Assembly: GCF_900112155.1 (NCBI RefSeq)
Contig: NZ_FOKQ01000003.1
Location: 62,001 to 126,000, forward strand
DNA length: 64,000 nucleotides
DNA from: Hominimerdicola alba
GTDB lineage: Bacteria; Bacillota; Clostridia; Oscillospirales; Ruminococcaceae
Reading direction: 5' to 3'
Shown: piece after piece, positions 60,704-64,000 of the stretch
Position numbering within the stretch: position 1 is the stretch's first letter
How the letters are laid out: each line of letters starts with the position of its first letter
Program-made: the position numbers and the translations under genes
Notes under the pieces: model-generated
Told to the model about the DNA's origin: nothing
What the model saw: only the letters and a program-made list of their open reading frames with translations
The model's database searches: none

Positions 60704-61299
60704 TTTTCCGCCCCTTTCATTTTATTGATAAATTCTATAAATGCATCTCTGCCCATCATGGTGCTTACTGCATCACGCAGAGCGTTTGAAGAAAGTTTAG
60801 CAGGTAATCCAAGGGATTCCGCCGCCTTTTCACGCAAAAGCGAACTGTTAGGTGAACCGTTCAGACCCAGAGCGATCATATCCTGTTTTGTCACAGGTTC
60901 ACGGACTATCTCCGCATCTCCAGCAAGTCCCGCCTTTTCAAAAGCCTCTCTCAGCACTTCGACGCTCATGCCTTCAACTCCTAGTTTTCCCTCTTTTGAA
61001 GCATGATCTTTCCTGCGCTCCTTGCCGAATATCACAGGGCAATACACATTGATGATCTGTGCATCACCCACAAGACTTTTTATCCGTCCGCGTATCTGCT
61101 GACCCGCAGTATCCGAATCCGTCAGAATGATAAGCCCTACACTTTTCGCGTACATCTGAATGAGTTTTATTTTGTCCTCACTCCTGTAAACTCCGAAACC
61201 GTCAGTGGTGATTATCACTCCGTCTATAACATTTTTTAAAGCGATCTTGTCGTACTTTCCCTCAACAACGACCGCCTGCTTGACTTTGATCTTTTCCAT
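60700..61299 (-). CDS. rnmV: Ribonuclease M5
   Basis: 199 residues from ATG 61299 (AGGG 7 nt upstream; the preceding ATG is 4 nt from it). Toprim motifs: Glu in VVEGKYDKIAL (about 11) and TDSDTAGQQIRG (about 65). Then the M5 C-terminal part. It matures 5S rRNA. Overlaps the end of holA and the start of the MBOAT gene by a few bases. Confidence 0.93.
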   Translation of the reverse strand: MEKIKVKQAVVVEGKYDKIALKNVIDGVIITTDGFGVYRSEDKIKLIQMYAKSVGLIILTDSDTAGQQIRGRIKSLVGDAQIINVYCPVIFGKERRKDHASKEGKLGVEGMSVEVLREAFEKAGLAGDAEIVREPVTKQDMIALGLNGSPNSSLLREKAAESLGLPAKLSSNALRDAVSTMMGRDAFIEFINKMKGAEK

Positions 61300-61301
61300 C
61301 A

Positions 61302-62369
61302 TTAAACCCTGCCGTTTCCTGCCATGAAACATTCTGCCACACGCTGTTCTAGCACCAACATAGCGCCTTTTTTATCCAGCGATGTGGTCTTCATAGTAAG
61401 ATCGGTCTGAGACATTATCTTCAGTACCTCTCTTATCTTGGTAAGGGAAATACTTCCGCAAATCTGAAAAGCTTTTTTCACCGCGAATTCCCTGTTCTTC
61501 GCATACCCGAAATCCTTGCAGGCATCAGCTGCTGACAGCCCCGATGACCTTGCAAGCTTAGCACGATATATATCCGTCAGTGAAAATCCGATTATGCTCA
61601 CTATCTCATAAGCATCATAATCCTGCTTTGCAAGCTCGGAAAGTCGATTGTATACGTATTTTGCATTGTTGTTGAGGATATTCACAGCCAGCTCGTAACC
61701 ATCTGATTCAATGTGCTTTACGCATATGGTGTCGATATCCTCTTTCGTCACCGACCGCCCCTGTGCATAAGCCGAAAGCTTGTCGATCTCCTGCTTAATA
61801 TAAGCCGAATCGCAGCCGCAACACTCCGCCAGATATTCAGCTGTCCTCTTATCAATGGAGCAGCCGTTCTTCTGCAAAGCCGCCGCGATGGAGCGACCAA
61901 GCTCACCTGCCGACTTATAAGCAAAGTCCACCACCTCGCCGTACTTAGCGCAGTGGTCACAGAACCTCTTATTCTTGTCCGTGAGATTCCTCTTGTTCTT
62001 GTAAAGGTCAACACCGGTAGAATAAATTATTACCGTGGTGGTCTCCGAAAGATTGGATACTATCTTCCTCAGGGCATCGCCGTCCTCTTTGCTTATGTCC
62101 TCCATGCGAAGATCGTTTATAGCGATAACAACACGTTCTGCGAACATAGGCAAAGCCTCGCAGGCATCAACCAGCGCAGGTATATCCAGACCCTTGCCCT
62201 CAAACTTATGAAAATTCATGAACTGAGCATCCTTCGGACAAAGCTTGTTTATCAGCCATTTTGTAAAGCTTTCAATTGAAGCCGTATCATGACCGTAAAA
62301 ATAGTAAAGGCTTGCCGCCTCACCATTTTTGATATCTTTAGTAATATTTGAAGTATTGCTGACAGCCAT
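61302..62369 (-). CDS. holA: DNA polymerase III delta subunit
   Basis: 355 residues, GGGAGG 7 nt before ATG. LYYFYGHDTASIESF is the N-terminal P-loop-like region of HolA, YIKQEIDKLSAYA is the domain II/III signature. It loads the sliding clamp with delta' and tau. Upstream of RNase M5. Confidence 0.92.
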   Translation of the reverse strand: MAVSNTSNITKDIKNGEAASLYYFYGHDTASIESFTKWLINKLCPKDAQFMNFHKFEGKGLDIPALVDACEALPMFAERVVIAINDLRMEDISKEDGDALRKIVSNLSETTTVIIYSTGVDLYKNKRNLTDKNKRFCDHCAKYGEVVDFAYKSAGELGRSIAAALQKNGCSIDKRTAEYLAECCGCDSAYIKQEIDKLSAYAQGRSVTKEDIDTICVKHIESDGYELAVNILNNNAKYVYNRLSELAKQDYDAYEIVSIIGFSLTDIYRAKLARSSGLSAADACKDFGYAKNREFAVKKAFQICGSISLTKIREVLKIMSQTDLTMKTTSLDKKGAMLVLEQRVAECFMAGNGRV

Positions 62370-62429
62370 AACACAGCCTCCCTGACTAATTTTATGCTAA
62401 AATTATCCTGATATAGATCAGAATTTATA

Positions 62430-62720
62430 TTATTGAAACCATATAGGTCCGACTATAAATATGCCCCAAAAGTAAACCGTTACAAGAACAAACAACTCGG
62501 AAACACACCAATAGATTATTTTTGATTTTTTTACTGTAAGTGGACGAACAAAGTAAACAACAATGACGGACAGCTGTAAAAAGATAAAGAAAATAGTTTC
62601 CTCTACAGCAGGAGATATGAAAAATTCAGCACCTTTCGCAGCACCCTTAAACATAAAATAAAGATTTACGGATAAAAATGCCATAAACGAAAGTATAAGT
62701 TTAACACCGGTCTTTTTCAT
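62430..62720 (-). CDS. Small membrane protein, unknown
   Basis: 96 residues, AGGAAGG before ATG 62720. Three predicted membrane helices (about 8-25, 42-60, 69-90) with basic loops PLTVKKSK. Not recognised. It lies between comEC and holA. Confidence 0.65.
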   Translation of the reverse strand: MKKTGVKLILSFMAFLSVNLYFMFKGAAKGAEFFISPAVEETIFFIFLQLSVIVVYFVRPLTVKKSKIIYWCVSELFVLVTVYFWGIFIVGPIWFQ

Positions 62721-62789
62721 GCTATACCGCCTTCCTGAATCCAGAAATATCTTGTTGAGTAAAAGCGGACTTACAAAAACACAGCCACA

Positions 62790-64000
62790 TCAAAGCCGAC
62801 TAAGTTCATGCCCGTCAAACTCCAGAGCAAGTTTTTCGTCTGAGATATCGATCACATCGCCATTTATCTCCATCTTACCTTTGCCGAGGAAAAGCTCACA
62901 GTCTTCATAGCTGACAATAAATCCGCTCTCCGCTGACTTCACCTGCATATCTCCGATATCAGCCGTATCACCGCTTTTAAGATAGACCGTCCGTCCATCA
63001 GCCGAGATAAGATCATCGCAGACAAACACGATATCCGGCTGCAAAAAGAAATCGTCCTCGTAACCCGCAGCCGTCACCACGCCATCATCAAGGATAAATG
63101 CGTATGGCATCTCACGGATACCAAGCTTGTCCATCCGGTGCTGCAAAGCGCTGTCCATTTTGCCCTTGCAGCCAACATCAAAGATAACAGCCCTGCCGCC
63201 TGTTGAAACAATGTAAGCCGATTTCTTGCCGTTGGGCAGAACAGTCACCCTGATATCATCATTAATCACTCGCGCGACCTTTCCGCAGGCACACCATACA
63301 GCAAGCACAGCCGCAGTACACAACGCGTCTTTCCTGCTGTCCCTGATGCGCACACATCCATAAGTCATCAAAACGGAAGTCCCGATAACTAAAAAAAGCA
63401 AAACATTCGATGATGCAAAAACATAGCTGAAATCATACCTCGCCAGTATATCCGAACAGTAAAGTACGAACTTCACAGGTACAGCCGTCGCTATAAGCAA
63501 AGGTGTAGCCAGAGCGCTACCGCCTGTAAACAGCACAATAAAACATATCTGCAAAGATATCGTGCACAGCAGTTCCAGCAGAAGATTAGTAACAACCGAT
63601 GCAGCTGAAACCCCGCCAAACAGCACTGCAGATGCAGGCGCTGTCATAAAAAGCACAGCCGCTGAAAGTCTAAGCGTGCTCCCGGCTTTGCCGTCTTCTT
63701 CGTGTTTTGAAAGTGTGACAAACTCTATAGCCGCAACCGCCAGGAATGAAAGCAAAAATGAAGGCGATATCGCCGTGTAAGGTTTAGCCACCGTAAGTAA
63801 CACAGCACAAAGTCCAAGTGAATTCAGTCCGTCGCTCTTTCTGCCGAAATAGTAACCGCTCCGCGTGACAGTCATCATCACCGCAGCTCTCACTACACTC
63901 TCCGACAGACCTGCAAATACCGCAAAGCCCCATATCTCAGCAAGAGTCAGCCAGTAGACAGCCCGCTTTGCCTTGACGATTTTTCCAACAGCGTATCCAA
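62790..64000 (-). CDS. comEC: ComEC/Rec2 competence channel, C-terminal part (5' end outside window)
   Basis: The frame is open at the right edge (403 codons seen). It opens with the Competence-domain segment GLSESVVRAAVMM, TRSGYYFGR and PSFLLSFLAVAAIEF, then more membrane helices to about residue 230 of the visible part. The last 150 residues are where ComEC has a metallo-beta-lactamase domain, but HxHxDH is missing: the place reads ILDDGVVTAAGYEDD. DNA-uptake channel by family; the nuclease-like domain is probably inert. Confidence 0.8.
   Translation of the reverse strand, partial: GYAVGKIVKAKRAVYWLTLAEIWGFAVFAGLSESVVRAAVMMTVTRSGYYFGRKSDGLNSLGLCAVLLTVAKPYTAISPSFLLSFLAVAAIEFVTLSKHEEDGKAGSTLRLSAAVLFMTAPASAVLFGGVSAASVVTNLLLELLCTISLQICFIVLFTGGSALATPLLIATAVPVKFVLYCSDILARYDFSYVFASSNVLLFLVIGTSVLMTYGCVRIRDSRKDALCTAAVLAVWCACGKVARVINDDIRVTVLPNGKKSAYIVSTGGRAVIFDVGCKGKMDSALQHRMDKLGIREMPYAFILDDGVVTAAGYEDDFFLQPDIVFVCDDLISADGRTVYLKSGDTADIGDMQVKSAESGFIVSYEDCELFLGKGKMEINGDVIDISDEKLALEFDGHELSRL

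Overview
The window looks like a chromosomal segment of an anaerobic, moderate-GC Firmicute of the Ruminococcus / Oscillospirales type. Evidence: a SCIFF ribosomal peptide gene with its radical SAM maturase beside yajC and a TIGR04086 membrane protein, an oxygen-sensitive class III ribonucleotide reductase with its activase, an NfnAB-type flavoprotein pair, a YunB sporulation-family protein, a split transketolase, an archaeal-type AspRS, and many GGAGG ribosome sites with TTGACA-17-TATAAT promoters. I saw no rRNA, tRNA, CRISPR array, insertion sequence or prophage.

Layout. 1-5.0 kb: a very large secreted or surface protein, cut by the left edge, with an EQQND hinge and 70-residue helical tandem repeats. 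5.5-8.0 kb: yunB and split transketolase. 8.1-22.6 kb: a long minus-strand block (HAD phosphatase, pseudouridine synthase, lspA, divIVA, ylmH, sepF, yggS, HlyD-like, hfq, miaA, mutL, mutS, ylbF, miaB) joining mismatch repair, tRNA modification, RNA chaperone and division functions. 22.9-26.5 kb: SCIFF peptide, maturase, a SUKH/SMI1-like protein, an unknown 117-residue protein, TIGR04086 protein and yajC. 26.6-33.4 kb: NfnAB-type pair, GHL10 lipoprotein, a P-type-ATPase-like protein lacking its catalytic motifs, and rlmB.

33.5-41.6 kb: small proteins, an Imm1-like gene with an OGG-type DNA glycosylase, a PrsW-like membrane protease with a Q/Y/N-rich tail and zinc ribbon, a lipoprotein, AspRS, a metallophosphatase and exonuclease III. 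42-48.4 kb: DinB-fold protein, nrdG, nrdD with a palindrome-rich upstream region, a 56-residue membrane protein and asnB. 48.5-55.6 kb: comF, a coiled-coil protein, trpF, a GGDEF-like/EAL protein and an SOS-type YolD / Y-family polymerase pair. 55.7-64.0 kb: an amidase, a PyrB with a PyrI-like zinc domain, a DHHW/MBOAT pair with altered catalytic residues, RNase M5, holA, a small membrane protein and a ComEC cut by the right edge.

The most unusual points are several proteins that keep a family scaffold but lose catalytic residues (P-type ATPase-like protein, MBOAT and DHHW partners, the ComEC C-terminal domain, the NrdD glycyl-radical segment) and several undescribed-looking DNA patterns (GACAAG-N8-CTTGTC pair and a 25-nt palindrome upstream of nrdD, seven GTTGAAAA copies in 127 nt, and a shared TTTTCCGAAAAG spacer in the miaB and aspS promoters).
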